From: Zingiber officinale
Taxonomy: Eukaryota > Streptophyta > Magnoliopsida > Zingiberales > Zingiberaceae
Assembly: GCF_018446385.1 (NCBI RefSeq)
Contig: NC_055987.1
Coordinates: forward strand, 11,493,705-11,557,704
Reading direction: 5' to 3'
Length of the DNA stretch: 64,000 bases
Below are positions 43,890-55,895 of the stretch, piece by piece. A program made the translations under genes and the position numbers. Each line of letters begins with the position of its first letter. Within the stretch, counting starts at the first letter, position 1. The notes beneath the pieces are model-generated. The model had not been told where the DNA came from. It was given only the letters and a program-made list of their open reading frames with translations, and did no database searches.

Positions 43890-45236
43890 TGTTAGGACCA
43901 AAAGTAGCTAGAGGGGGGGGGGGTGGGCGGTGCTTCGTTGCTTGTTTCTTCGAAGTGATGCGCAGCGGAAAACAAAGAAACAAACTACAACAATGCTAAC
44001 AATAGGATTTTACTTGGTATCCACCTCACAAGAGGTGACTAGTCCAAGGATCCACGCACACACACACCTCCACTAATAAACACTCCTTTTCGGTAACTAC
44101 CGAAGGCGGAGAAGCCCTACAAGACTCTCAATACAAGTAGAAGAAAGGGTAGTAAAGAATAAGCAAAAGCTTACAAGAGATGCAGTAAAAACCCTAGCTT
44201 CTTCTTCTTCTCGTTGCAACTCGCCTCTTGACTTGGATGAACCTCCAAGAACCTTCAAGAACTGGCGGTGAGGAGCTTAGAGAGTGCTGGGGAGGAGCTG
44301 TGATGAATCTAGAATGAATTGGTGAAGTTCTACCGCAGCCATCGAACGCCTGCAGCTATAAACGATGTCAACGATCGGATCCCGATCGATTCGAATGTTC
44401 CCAATCGATCGGGGAGGCTTTGGATCGATCCACGGATCGATCCAGAGCGCCTCTGTGCTCTGGAAACGCGCCTGGATCGATCCACGGATCGATCCAGCGC
44501 TTATCGCGCGAAGCAGCCGCGTCCCAATCGGGTTTCCTGATCGAAACCCAGCTTCCCGATCGATTGAGATTGAACTCGATCGATCGACAACTATCGGATC
44601 GATCCACCGATCGATCCAGCACTTGGTTTTGTCCAAAACCAAGTCCTAAACCTCCCAAACCAACATCCGGTCAACCTCGACCTGTTGGTATGTCACGCCT
44701 AGCATCTAGTCACCCTCGACCTGTCAGACTCCCTTACCAAGTGTCCGGTCAATCCTTCGATCCACTTGAACTTTCCTTGTGCAAGTATCCGGTCAACCCT
44801 TCGACCTACTTGGACTTTTCTTTCACGCCAAGTATCCATCAATCCTTTGACCTACTGACTTCTCAACACCGGACGTCCGATCATCCTCGATCCATCTGGA
44901 TTTTCCCGGCTTCACTCATCGTGACTTTCACCTAGCTTTACTCACTAGGGTTTTCATCCGCCTAGCTTCACCACTAGGACTTTCACCGGCTCACTCACCG
45001 GGATTTCCATCCGCCTAGCTTCACCCACTAGACTTCCCCGCTTCACTCACCGGGACTTTTCTTCCGCCTGGCTTCACTCACCAGGACTTTCATTTTGCCT
45101 CACATCCAGGATTCCGATCAAGTATCCAAACAACCTTGACCTACTGACTCTTCTTCAATCAATATCTTATCTCAAACATCTAAACCCAAACCAAGACTCA
45201 CGCTTGGTCAACTTGACCGAGGGATATGCACCAACA
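43890..45236 (-). mobile_element. 3' LTR of A3 (1347 bp)
   Basis: It matches 49405-50878, but from 44690 to 45236 it shows an unusual density of one- to several-base deletions and of CG where its partner has TG or CTGG (for example ccgg against cctgg, ctcgacc against cttgacc). The palindrome array (44380-44635) also differs in unit number and content from that of the other LTR. Confidence 0.88.
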
Positions 45237-47599
45237 ATCTCCCCTTTGATGTTCGACAATACCACAATAACACTTACAATCTCATATGTAGTTAGGCTAA
45301 TCCCATAGCCTCCTTCTTCATGCCACTAGGTAACGAAGCATAAATTAAGCTCTTCATTCTCCCCAAGAGGGCACTCCCTCTAGGTAACGAAAGCCTAACT
45401 TACTCCCTTTCTGAGTCCTTTCATTCTCCCCTATGACCTTCCCATAGTAAAGGACTAAGCTTAACCATACATTCTCCCCCTATTGGCACACATCAACCCA
45501 TCGTTGGACACACATCAACCTATGCTCCAATTCTGGGCACACTTCAACAAATCCATTTGTTGAAGACTCTCCCCCTGAAGAGTTGCTCATCGTTGTTCAC
45601 AACATCACTCGTTGTGATCAACACGATAATGAAGGTCTCATACCCTTCATTTATCCTTAACTTCTCCCTCAATGTAGACAACTACCCAACCTTGAGCATT
45701 ATCTACCACTCGAGTGTCCACTTGAAATAATGAGGGTATCCACTCCCCATTTCAAGTTTAAATGCTCAACCTTGAGCAAGTCCACAATAGAAGGTTAACC
45801 ACCTTCCAAGGTTCATGAAAAATAATTTTCATGTCTTTAAAGAGTCCCTCCCCCTAAAGACATGGTGGTAACTTCTGTCATTGCACCAACAATGACTTGG
45901 AATCCCTAAACCGTTAGGAAACCCAAATTTAGAAGTTTTGAGGTTCAAATATTCAAAATTTGAAACAACCTCAACCTAAACTTCTACTTAGTCTTCGTTA
46001 ACCAATCCATCCTTGTTTTCAACATGAAAACACCCTTTGTATGTATACAAATGTATTTAAGGGGTTTGGAATGGTTACCTAGACTAAAATAGGTTCAAAG
46101 ATGCTGAAATCAGGCCTTCCCAGCAAAATCAGCAACTTGGATCGATTGAGTTGGGTTCCAATCGATTGAACCTTTCTCGAATCGATCCATCGATCGATTC
46201 AGACTCCGATCGATCGGTCGATCGATCCAGTGAGTCCCCGCGAATTGGCTTTCAATCGACCCATGGATCGATTCATGGAACTCCAATCGATCCATGGATC
46301 GATCGAGGACTCGATCGAAATTCCATTTCACCAACTTCGAAACCCTAGAAAATTCTACAAAATCAAAAATTATGAAATTTCGTGTAGACATAATTTAGGC
46401 ATACTTAATCATGGAAAATAGCTTTCATGAAAATACATCATATTTTCAAAGATTGACACAAACTTGAAAACTTGCAAAACTTTAGTGTTTTTCTTCAAGT
46501 TCTGTGTTCAACTATTCAATGGTGATTACTATCAAAAGATAGCCTTCACCAAGGTTTTCCAAAATATTTTAAAAACATTTTCAAAACCAATATCCCATCA
46601 TGTTCCTTGGGCATAATGCACATGACTTGTACATTAGCTTTCCCAATGATGGGAAAACACATAACTATGTGTTTTGATGAATTTAAAACTCAAAAGAATG
46701 CACTAAATCAACATCTTGAGCTTTGTTCATCATCCTAACATCTCACTTGTATATAATATGCACTAAAACACATACAAGTCACCTTAGAGGTCTTTGTGAG
46801 ATGTAAAATTTGGTTTTGCCCTATTCTAGGGATCATGCATATCTATCTAGGCATTTTAGAGATATTAGACATCCACCCAGGATGTCACTTGTCAATAAGT
46901 GTCGTTAGATGCCATTTGTCCTTAATTACAAGGAATTAAACTTAATGCATGATTATGTTATGGCATACATCAAAAGAAAATAATTTTCAAAAGAAAATAT
47001 TCTATTGCTACATGATGTATGAATGTCATGACATGGTATTTTTGGATTTTTCATAATAAAACATGAATGCAAAAATAGACATGATGTCATGGCATATGAT
47101 GGGCAAACAATCATGGCAAGATTTAGCATAAATAAAATATACCTAGATTAACTATCTAAGTATCCTTAAAGTCTTAGCTAAACTTACACCTTAAACCTAG
47201 ATTGCCCTAAAGTGCTTCAAGAAAATGCCAAAGCCTAAGTTTGCATTTCTTATTCCCTTGATTAATTTATGCCAATTAAAATAAACATGTCCTCAAATGT
47301 TGGCATATTCCATTTTTCCTCAAGAGTAGCACTTTTAAATTTAAGGCCCGGATTGCCTTAAATTGCCTAAGAACATACCAAAAACCCAACTTGATAGTTC
47401 TTATTAATTTTCCAATATGTGCCATTTAAGATTAAAATCAATTCTTCCACCATTAGGCACATTTTACTCTTTCAAGGAGTAATCAATAATTCCATTTCAT
47501 TTTCAAAGGTTAACAAAAACCTTGAAAATGCTCCTTGAGTGTCAATTTCCTCAAAGTTGGGTTAACTACCCTTCTAATCGGAGTTGACACTCTCTAACC
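45237..47599 (-). mobile_element. Non-coding 3' internal region of A3
   Basis: No coding potential is found. The purine tract lies at 45237-45249 (atctcccctttg on the plus strand). A palindrome cluster at 46135-46320 uses atcgatccat / atggatcgat, matching the A3 LTR type. Much of the wording (cattttcaaggtt, atgtcatgacat) is the reverse of 15000-16600 in A1. Confidence 0.75.
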
Positions 47600-49329
47600 C
47601 ATCTATGGGGTAGAGAAGATGCTCCTAGGAACCCAACACCTATTGGTGCTCCTTGGATGCTCTAGGTACTCACTAGGGATACCTTCCTAGTGACCTTGTT
47701 GGGCTTCTTAGAGGCCTTGGTCACATTTTCTAGGTCAACTCTAGAGATAGCCTCCCTTGTAACCTTGTTCGTGACTTTCTTAGACTTCTTAGAAGTCTTA
47801 GTCACATTTATTGCAAAAATACTCTTAGGGATGACTTCCCTAGTATTTTTGGCTTGACCACTAGACCTAGGGTTTGTTCCATAACTATATGGAACTCTAT
47901 GGTAAGAGGGCACATCCTTCTTAGCCTTTGGTTTGTATCCCAAACCTCTATGGCCATTGGATGGCTTTTGTACCCCTAAACCTAGGTTATGCTCATTTTG
48001 CCCTAATAGGATATTTTCCATCCTTTTTAGGGTCTTTTCCATTTTATCAAGTCTTGACCTCAAGACTTGATTTTCTCTCACTAAGTCCTTAGTATTTGAC
48101 CCATGAGCATTTTTGTTTCTAGGCTTGTATCTAAAATCCTTAGAGTTTACGCCTAGATTTTTACCTACAATCCTAGCCTTAGGTGTAGTAGTTTTAGCAT
48201 GAAAAGCTATATGTTTTTCTTTAACACTATCATGCTTTCTATTTTCATGGTAAATAGCATTAAAATGATATAAATTTGAACTATCATGCTTTTTACCATA
48301 ATGTAGAGGAGTAGGCTCAATAAATGTTACCTTCTTCTTTACCTTAGAGGCTCCCCCTTGACTAGAGCTTCCTCCATGAGCCTTGACCATCTTCTTCCCC
48401 TTGGGGCATTGACTTCGGTAATGCCCTTTTTGTTGACACAAGAAGCACACAATGTGCTCCTTGCTCTTCTTTGTCCCGGGTGGTTCTCTGCTTCTCCTTG
48501 CCAGGTTATTTGCCAGCCCTTCTAGCGGCCCAACGGTCCTCAGTAGTGCCCACTTTCCCTACACTCAAAACATATTATATGATTTTTATTTTTAATGAAC
48601 CATTTATACCTTCTTGTATAGGGATGGCACTTGCTCCTCCATTTGATATTTCTTGAATTTGGAGGTGGCACCATTTTCTTCTTCTTCACTTGACTGTATA
48701 AGCTTCTCCTTCTTCTTGATCCCGTGTCATTGCTCCCCCTCAATCCAGAGGTGGAGGCTTCATCATCTTGAATACGAAACAAGGAGTACGCTCCCTCCTT
48801 GTTCCCTTCTGCATTCCCTCGAGGACGAAGCTTCGATCTCCTCTTCTTGGAGGTTGAGCATCTCAACCCTGAGTCCTCCTCTTGGTCTCGATCCAACGAG
48901 TCGCCTCTTTGGATTCTCCTTGATTTGATTGGAAGGGATCTCATGAATTCTTGCCAATTTGCTCCAAAGCTCCTTGGCATCTTCAAACTCTCCAATTTGT
49001 TCCAAGATGTTGCTTGGCAATAAATTGACCAAAAGCTTGGTCACTTTGTCATTGGCCTCACATCTTTGAATTTGGTCTTTGCTCCACTTGCTCCTTTTGA
49101 GTACTTTGCCCTTGGAATTTGTGGGAGCTTCAAAACCTTCCATGAGAGCAAACCATTGCTCTATCTCCATCATAAGAAAATTTTCGATTCTTGATTTCCA
49201 AGAATCGAAGCTTGTAGATGAATATGGTGGAGCCACCCTTGTGTCAAATCCAAGTCCATCTTGGAATTGCATCTTGAAGTTGAGCTTGATAAAGTCTTGA
49301 ACTTGAAGAATTTGCTCCAACTTCTTCAC
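47600..49329 (-). pseudogene. Copia gag of A3, broken
   Basis: On the minus strand the first frame (49329-48763) includes DGLGFDTRVAPPYSSTSFDS, WKSRIENFLMM and AKELWSKL, the Gag N-terminal pattern. Frame changes follow. The first zinc knuckle begins CFECRESGHY (about 48575) but its last cysteine is lost at a rearranged junction. The second, CFLCQQKGHYRSQCP (about 48447-48403), is intact. A basic region, a coiled coil (VRENQVLRSRLDKMEKTLKR) and a WVPRS end motif near 47620 follow. No Pol is present. The element is non-autonomous and this Gag cannot be made whole. Confidence 0.8.
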
Positions 49330-49388
49330 CCTCTAGCTTTTCTTGTTATGCTTGACCCTTCCGGCGATGATTCCGGTGAAGAGCGGCC

Positions 49389-49404
49389 TTGCTCTGATAC
49401 CACT
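49389..49404 (-). other. Primer-binding site of A3
   Basis: On the minus strand: aagtggtatcagagc, directly after the 5' LTR end ctaaca. Confidence 0.9.
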
Positions 49405-50878
49405 TGTTAGGCCCAAAAGTAGCTAGAGGGGGGGGTGAATAGCTTCGCGTGTGCTCGTCGTGCTTCGTTGCTTGTTTCTTCAAAGTGATGCGCAGCGGAA
49501 TACAAAGAAACAAACTACAACAATGCTAACAATAGGATTTTACTTGGTATCCACCTCACAAGAGGTGACTAGTCCAAGGATCCACGCACACACACACACC
49601 TCCACTAATAAACACTCCTTTTCGGTAACTACCGAAGGCGGAGAAGCCCTACAAGACTCTCAATACAAGTAGAAGAAAGGGTAGTAAAGAATAAGCAAAA
49701 GCTTACAAGAGATGCAGTAAAAACCCTAGCTTCTTCTTCTTCTCGTTGCAACTCGCCTCTTGACTTGGATGAACCTCCAAGAACCTTCAAGAACTGGCGG
49801 TGAGGAGCTTAGAGAGTGCTGGGGAGGAGCTGTGATGAATCTAGAATGAATTGGTGAAGTTCTACCGCAGCCATCGAACGCCTGCAGCTATAAACGATGT
49901 CAACGGTCGGATCCCGATCGATTCGAATGTTCCCAATCGATCGGGGAGGCTTTGGATCGATCCACGGATCGATCCAGAGCGCCTCTGTGCTCTGGATCGA
50001 TCCAGCGCTTATCGCGCGAAGCAGCCGCGTCCCAATCGATCCACTGATCGATTGGGACCTCTGGATCGATCCACGGATCGATCCAGAAGCTTTCTGTTCG
50101 CTGGGACAGGTCTGGATCGATCCACTGATCGATCCAGAGCTTGGATCGATCCAGAGCTTGGATCGATCCACTGATCGATCCAGCACTTGGTTTTTGTCCA
50201 AAATCAAGTCCTAAACCTCCCAAACCAACATCCGGTCAACCTTGACCTGTTGGTATGTCATGCCTAGCATCTAGTCACTCCCTTGACTTGCTAGGACTCC
50301 CTTACCAAGTGTCCGGTCAATCCCTTTGACCCACTTGGACTTTTCTCTGTGCCAAGTATCCGGTCAATCCCTTTGACCTACTTGGACTTTTCTTTCATGC
50401 CAAGTATCCAGTCAATCCTTTGACCTACTTGGACTTCTCAGCACCAGATGTCCGATCATCCTTGATCCATCTGGATTTTCCCTTGCCTGGCTTCACTCAC
50501 CAGGACTTTCACCTAGCTTTACTCACTAGGGTTTTCATCTGCCTAGCTTCACTCACTAGGACTTTCACCTGGCTTCACTCACCAGGATTTCCATCTGCCT
50601 AGCTTCACTCACTAGGACTTCCTTCTGCCTGGCTTCACTCACCAGGACTTCCTTCTGCCTGGCTTCACTCACCAGGACTTTTCTTCTGCCTGACTTCACT
50701 CACCAGGACTTTCATTTTGCCTAACATCCCAGTTAGGACTTCCCAGTCAAGTATCCAGTCAACCTTGACCTACTTGACTCTTCTTCAATCAATATCTTAT
50801 TGTCAAACATCTAAACCCAAACCAAGACTCAGCTTGGTTACTCAGGTCAACCTTGACCTGAGGGATATTGCACCAACA
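49405..50878 (-). mobile_element. 5' LTR of A3 (1474 bp)
   Basis: On the minus strand it runs from tgttggtgcaatatccc at 50878 to cctaaca at 49405. It contains the 30-bp minisatellite (50480-50720) and a palindrome array tggatcgatccactg / atcgatcca (49915-50190). Confidence 0.9.
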
Positions 50879-50883
50879 GTTAC

Positions 50884-51600
50884 AACCGAGGAGGTTGTTA
50901 ATCCAAGGCGTTGAAAAGCACTAATAAACTCCTTCGATGAAGGCGGAGAAGTCTCTTACAGCAATTAAGCACAAACAGTAAAGAAATAATAGATCTAGAG
51001 AATACGAACAAGTGTTGTTCTAAATGAAGAGGATAAGGGCTCTATTTATAGCTCACTGGTCGAATTTGTCCGTTGGCTGATGTGGCAGCTCCGAGCGCCT
51101 GGAGCAGGTCCAGGTGCCCTAGTGGTGCATCTTATTTGCTTCGCAACGGCTCTTTAAAGGCTTGATGATTAAACTTTATCCTTGCGCGGGCGCCTAGACT
51201 GGCTCGAGCGTCTGGAGTGTTGCTGATGTAGATTCTGAACGTCATCCCCAGCAACGGCTCGCCGAGGCGCCCCTGCTATACTAGGGTGGTCCAGGTGCCA
51301 ATCTTTGACAACATCGGGACTGAACATTAATCCTTGTTATGGAGTCCCCTCAGGGTGGTGCAGTGGTTGAGACATGGGGTGTTGCCACATGAGGTCTTGG
51401 GGTCGAAACTCGGCGCGTCCGAGCATGCCTTCCCCCATGCCTTGGCCACCTGCACTAATGGTTAGTAGCCATCCGTGATTTACCTCCTCCGTATTGGCCT
51501 AGGGATGGATTGGCGGGGGTGTTGGGGGCGAGCGAATCGCTTTTTGCTACATTAATCCTTGTTATGGATATTTTTGGCAGAGAAACATCAGTCCAAAAAC
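50884..51600 (-). mobile_element. LTR C, right part, with TATA box
   Basis: Read on the minus strand, it holds a TATA-like tataaata (51050-51043), then text resembling the B-type LTRs (agagacttctccgcc, aacaacctcctcggttgtaac). The 5' side has paired gcgcctggagc / caggtgcc segments. No gag or pol accompanies it, so it is probably a solo LTR. Its outer end near 51600 is uncertain. A SINE interrupts it at 51344. Confidence 0.6.
51344..51548 (+). mobile_element. tRNA-derived SINE with 20-bp target duplication
   Basis: The ~205-bp element has a perfect A box tggtgcagtgg (51356-51366, TRGYNNARYGG) and a B box ggtcgaaactc (51401-51411), 34 bp apart, as in RNA polymerase III promoters of tRNA-like SINEs. 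It is flanked by an exact 20-bp repeat, acattaatccttgttatgga, at 51324-51343 and 51549-51568. The 3' end is ctttttgct rather than poly(A). The exact duplication indicates a fairly recent insertion. Confidence 0.92.
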
Positions 51601-51892
51601 TTTTGAGCAAAATGAAAAAGACTGAAAGGATGGTGCAATAATTTAATTAAATAAATAAACATATTCTATCGCACAACATTATTTCAGTATTTCAATTGAT
51701 ATGATATAATCTAAACAGGAAGGAGACTCCAATTTTATCAGCCTCGTTATTCTTTCTTAAATCCTCTTGCACATTACTGCTCTTTTGTACTTTTTATAAA
51801 GCTAAAATTGTAGCATGGACATGACTGAAGTAATACAAACAACTACCCTTCATTAACTTATAAGTCCTTAAATGTGTTGCAGAGATACATAG

Positions 51893-52021
51893 TGTCACGA
51901 GAGGATGGATAAATTAGTTGAGTTTGGACGGAGGACTTGGTTTTTGGTGAAAGTCCTATCTGGTTATGAAGAAAGAAGAATCCGAACATATAGATTGCAA
52001 CTTCAGAGGCAACTTGAACAG
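51893..52021 (+). CDS. Coiled-coil protein gene, first coding exon (part of CDS 51905-55895)
   Basis: The exon begins after tgttgcag (3' splice site), with ATG at 51905, and ends ttgaacag/gtatat at 52021 in phase 0. It encodes 39 residues, starting MDKLVEFGRRTWFLVKVLSG and then YEERRIRTYRLQLQRQLEQ, a short amphipathic start followed by a helix rich in Arg, Gln and Leu. I recognise the style of a conserved small plant protein but cannot name a function. Confidence 0.85.
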
Positions 52022-55000
52022 GTATATTACATTTGTTTAATTACACAATATAGTAGGACTGCTGGTAAAGTTTCAGTTTCTTGTGGTTTTAGTTCTGTTA
52101 TAACATAGCTAATTTATCTATTTGAGCAATTCTTTCTAATGCTCACTTAACAGTTTAGGAAAAAAAAATACTTTGATTTCTACCTCAAAGGTTCTGGATG
52201 ACATTTGGCCTTTCTTACCTACACAAGAAAGAAACTAGTAGGGAAAGAAAAAGGTGGGAGTAAACTCATACGGAAATAATTGCAAAATATTTTCCATCCA
52301 ATTATTTCCTTGTATGGAAGGAAAGAGGGAGAAAGACTTAAATTTAAACCATATTTTACCAAAGTCACACCTGTTTCCCAAAATATGCTTTGGCCAATCC
52401 ATTTCATTACCAGCCAAACCATTAATCCACTAAAGTCCAGAATGCCAGCTGAGAAAATGTTATTCAAGTCGATTATGCATCACTTGGCATGAATTTGAGG
52501 CCTTGTCAAACACGTTTAGCTATTAAATTCTTTTCGCCAAAATGTTTTGACTGCAATCACATCTAATGGACTGGAGTCATTTCCAATCTATCCTATAACT
52601 GTCAAGTACTTTGTCTAAAAGCGTATGACGGTGACAGGTCAACTGAAATCACATCACATTCAAAAGTTTGGTGTGCCCTTTGGATATTCTGCTACTTTGG
52701 GTATGCCCTTTGTTGAAACGCTGAATTTTAAAATCATAGAGAGAAATTATAATTGGAGAAAATTTTTGTTGGCTTATTTCAGTTAGAATTGTAAGCTGGT
52801 TTACCGTCCCTGTTTGAAACAACTGCTTGTTAAACCTAAAATAGGGTTATGACTTTGTATAGTTTTATGTAATAGATTAAGAAATGTATTTTTGAAGCTA
52901 TGATTTCCAAATCTCAAGTTGGAACTTCCTTGACTAATTATTCTTTCACATCATGATTCTAACAACTATCTGTAGAAGTGCCATTCAAATGGAAAAATGT
53001 TTTGATGGATGAACAGATAGAGTGGACTATTTTGGAGGAGGAAACAATTTGTTTTATGGATTTGTGACCTTGTTTAAGTTTATATAACTCTTCATGAAAA
53101 AGTTGTACTAAAAAATTCTCATTTTCATTAATCTAGATGATGATTAAGACGTTGGATAACTGTATTAAGGATCTGGAAGAACAAATATAACTTGATCTGT
53201 TAACTTTTTCTCATATGAAACACCGTACTAGAGTTTCTTTGGTAAATTCACTGTAATTTTTAATATTTCTCCTTAATCCTGCCTATAATTTTACCTATTT
53301 CCTTGTCTAGGCACAGGCTAAGAAGGCAGCACTACGAAAGTTACCGGAGCAGATCATATTGTCAGAAGTTCGACAAATGGTTGAGCAAATGCAAGCACTC
53401 AACCAGCAGCTGGAAGAAACAGTAAGTCACAATCTGTTTGATTATCTTATTCACATATGTTTTGCATTTTCTGTTTATCTCAGCATCTGATTTGTGCAAT
53501 TCTATTTTATGCTCGTAAAAAAATGATTTCAAAACTATGTTTGTGTCTTTAGGTTATTTCACATCATACAAAAAAAAAAAACTAGCTAAATATGTAAATT
53601 TAGTGACAGGATGTATATGCACCTTATTATCATCATTTTTTTCCCCTTTAGAAATTCTTTTCCTACCCATTTATTGCTTATCTATTCCTTCTATTGCCTT
53701 TTGATATTAGGTGATGAAAAGTAGGTTAAAAAACAGTTTAAGAGACTTTCACCCTCCAGATTATATACTAGCAGAATAGTAGTGTAGTAGTTATGCATCA
53801 TTTGCAAACAAGCATCACAAGCCCAATTCTTTAAATTATAATTTATATGGAACTCTATACGTTGTTATATTGCTAGTAATGCTTGAATCTTTCAAATCAA
53901 TTCTATTATCTTAAATAGACTCGTCTTTGGTCTTATTTGCCTGCCATATTTTCAATTATAGTGTAACATGTCTAATTGCAGAATGAATCACTTATCTTTG
54001 ACAGGTCAAAAACTTATGCATAATAATTATTGTTAAATATATTAGTGGTTTCATAGTTAATTAGTATATTTAGATTTTTTTTTTTTGTAAATTTCATAGT
54101 TAATTAGTATATCCAAGTAAATAAATAACATTTTTTTGGTTTTCTAATAAATAACAATTTTTTAAATTACTACGAGTAACTATTTTAAAAATCACCAAAT
54201 ATTATGCAAGGGCATAATATTTTGTCTATCTGATTGATAAGATTTTAAGAAAAATATTGTACATGGATAGAGTTTCAACAACAACAACCAAGCTTTTTCC
54301 TACTAGGTGGGGTCGGCTCATGGATAGAGTTTGACATTGCAAAATCTTTTTCTAATGGCTAATTAGCTACTGAACCAATGAAAAAAAATTAATTCACTTG
54401 TGTCAGCCCAAAAATTAATGATGCTCAATTTGGTTCTGATCAAATGATGGAAATGTCAAAATAGCAATGCAGCATTTTTTTTTTAAACAAATCCATCATT
54501 CTGCTAAGCTGGACTCAATTGTTAAAGGTTCGTTATGATGAGAAGAGATGAGATATGACAAAAGGGTAGGAGAAAAGGAAGTATCATAACATGTTTGATT
54601 ATTAGTTGAGAAGACAGTGCTTCTTCTTGTCCAAATGGATTTCATCAAATATACAAGCAAGGAATGTTTTTTACACATGCTTGCATTCAGAGACGGAGCC
54701 GGAAAAATTATATGAGGGGGGCAAAATTTTTTTTAGACAATCAATTATAAAAAAATAATCATTGATCTAAATATATGAAATAATAATGGTTTCTATTTAG
54801 ACACATATATTCTAATTTTTAATAAAAAATAATGATAATTTAACTTACTACAATGAAAAATATTAAAATAAAACTGTAATGTAAAACAACTTCTACAAAA
54901 ATAGATTAGCACGTACCATTCCAAAATAAAGTTGTAATTTAAAATAACTTACACAAAAGAGGAGCAAGATGTACAATTTCAAAATTTCAAAGCAATAAAA

Positions 55001-55895
55001 CCTGCAAAAATGACAAAAAAAAAACTACTTTAATCATTATAATATAATTAGTAAGATAAAAAAATAGATATAAAAATTATTACTTCAGGCGAAGCTTCAA
55101 TCGAAAAAAATAGATACAAAAACTTGATTTAGGGTTTCCAATTTTTTTCCCTCACCCTTTTGGACAAAGCTTCAATCGCCACTTGGGCTTCGGTGTTTTG
55201 GACAAAGCTTCAATCGAAGGCTTGGGGCTTCGGCGTTTTGGACGAAGGCTTGGGGCTTCGGCATTTCAGACGAAGCTTCAAAGTTTAATTGCCGCTGGCG
55301 CTTAGGGCTTCGGCGTTGGATGGGTTGGCGTTTCCAACTTCGGTTCAGTCTCATCCTTTGCCTCCATCTCTGCTTGCATTATCAGTGCATACTCAGGCTT
55401 TCTGAAAGCAACCTTTGAAATGAATGAAAAATAGTGGTGCTAAGTGGCACTTTTTCCTATAACTTATGGATACTATCATCTAACCATTGTGATTGTAAGA
55501 TGTCAAAAAATAAACCTGTAGGCAATTTAATTTCGAGGCTTAGCTTCTTTTGGGTTAAACAGAGTACTGACTGAAGTGAATTTGAAAGAACAGTCTATGC
55601 TGATTGCTTCAGTTTGTTCAGTAATGAATGTTTTTATCCTTGTAAATTGTGATACATGTAGGAAGCTGCAATAGAAGAGTACTTCAAACCAATTGATAAA
55701 GGTGCCGAGCTCTTAATGAGTATGCAGCTTGAGAAAGAAGAAAAACATGCCAAAGAAATGGTAAAGGTGATGCGCGAGAATGCGATGCTACATAGAGAAA
55801 TGGCACAGAAGAAATTTGAAGCTAACCGCTCTGACATAGGCCATCCTGCTTCAGAAAAGGAATCAGTCCTTCCAAACCAAGAGCAGAGTAACTGA
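51905..55895 (+). CDS. Small coiled-coil protein of unknown function, three coding exons
   Basis: CDS join(51905-52021, 53311-53421, 55662-55895), 153 residues. All junctions are GT-AG and in phase 0, and no internal stop occurs. Exon 2 starts AQAKKAALRKLPEQIILSEV and ends NQQLEET; exon 3 starts EAAIEEYFKPIDKGAELLMS. The protein is almost wholly helical, with heptads from residue ~25 to ~135, high Glu/Lys/Gln/Met, and a loose polar tail (SEKESVLPNQEQSN). It has no signal peptide and no clear membrane span. The gene looks intact despite about 8 kb of insertions in its presumed first intron and further inserted DNA in the last intron. I do not assign a function. Confidence 0.85.
52022..53310 (+). 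other. Intron of the coiled-coil gene
   Basis: It starts gtatat and ends ccttgtctag. It is AT-rich and has no sign of another gene. Confidence 0.8.
53422..55661 (+). other. Last intron of the coiled-coil gene, with inserted repeats
   Basis: It starts gtaagt and ends tacatgtag. At 54271-54325 the phrase caacaacaaccaagcttttt then ctaggtggggtcggct occurs; this wording is widespread at ends of small plant retroelements. From about 54690 to 55400 there is an AT-rich block beginning agacggagccgg and containing repeats of gaagcttcaatcg and gcttggggcttcgg (55080-55330). Confidence 0.65.

Larger units (their letters stand above)
43890..50878 (-). mobile_element. Complete gag-only Copia element A3
   Basis: This 6989-bp element lies on the minus strand and is flanked by gttac (43885-43889 and 50879-50883). 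Its 5' LTR is 49405-50878 (1474 bp) and its 3' LTR 43890-45236 (1347 bp). The primer-binding site (gctctgataccacttg on the plus strand) is at 49389-49404 and the purine tract beside the 3' LTR at 45237-45249. The internal region holds a broken gag (47600-49329) and non-coding DNA but no pol. It is the same design as A1, and its LTRs share the minisatellites, but with a different palindrome array. Confidence 0.92.
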
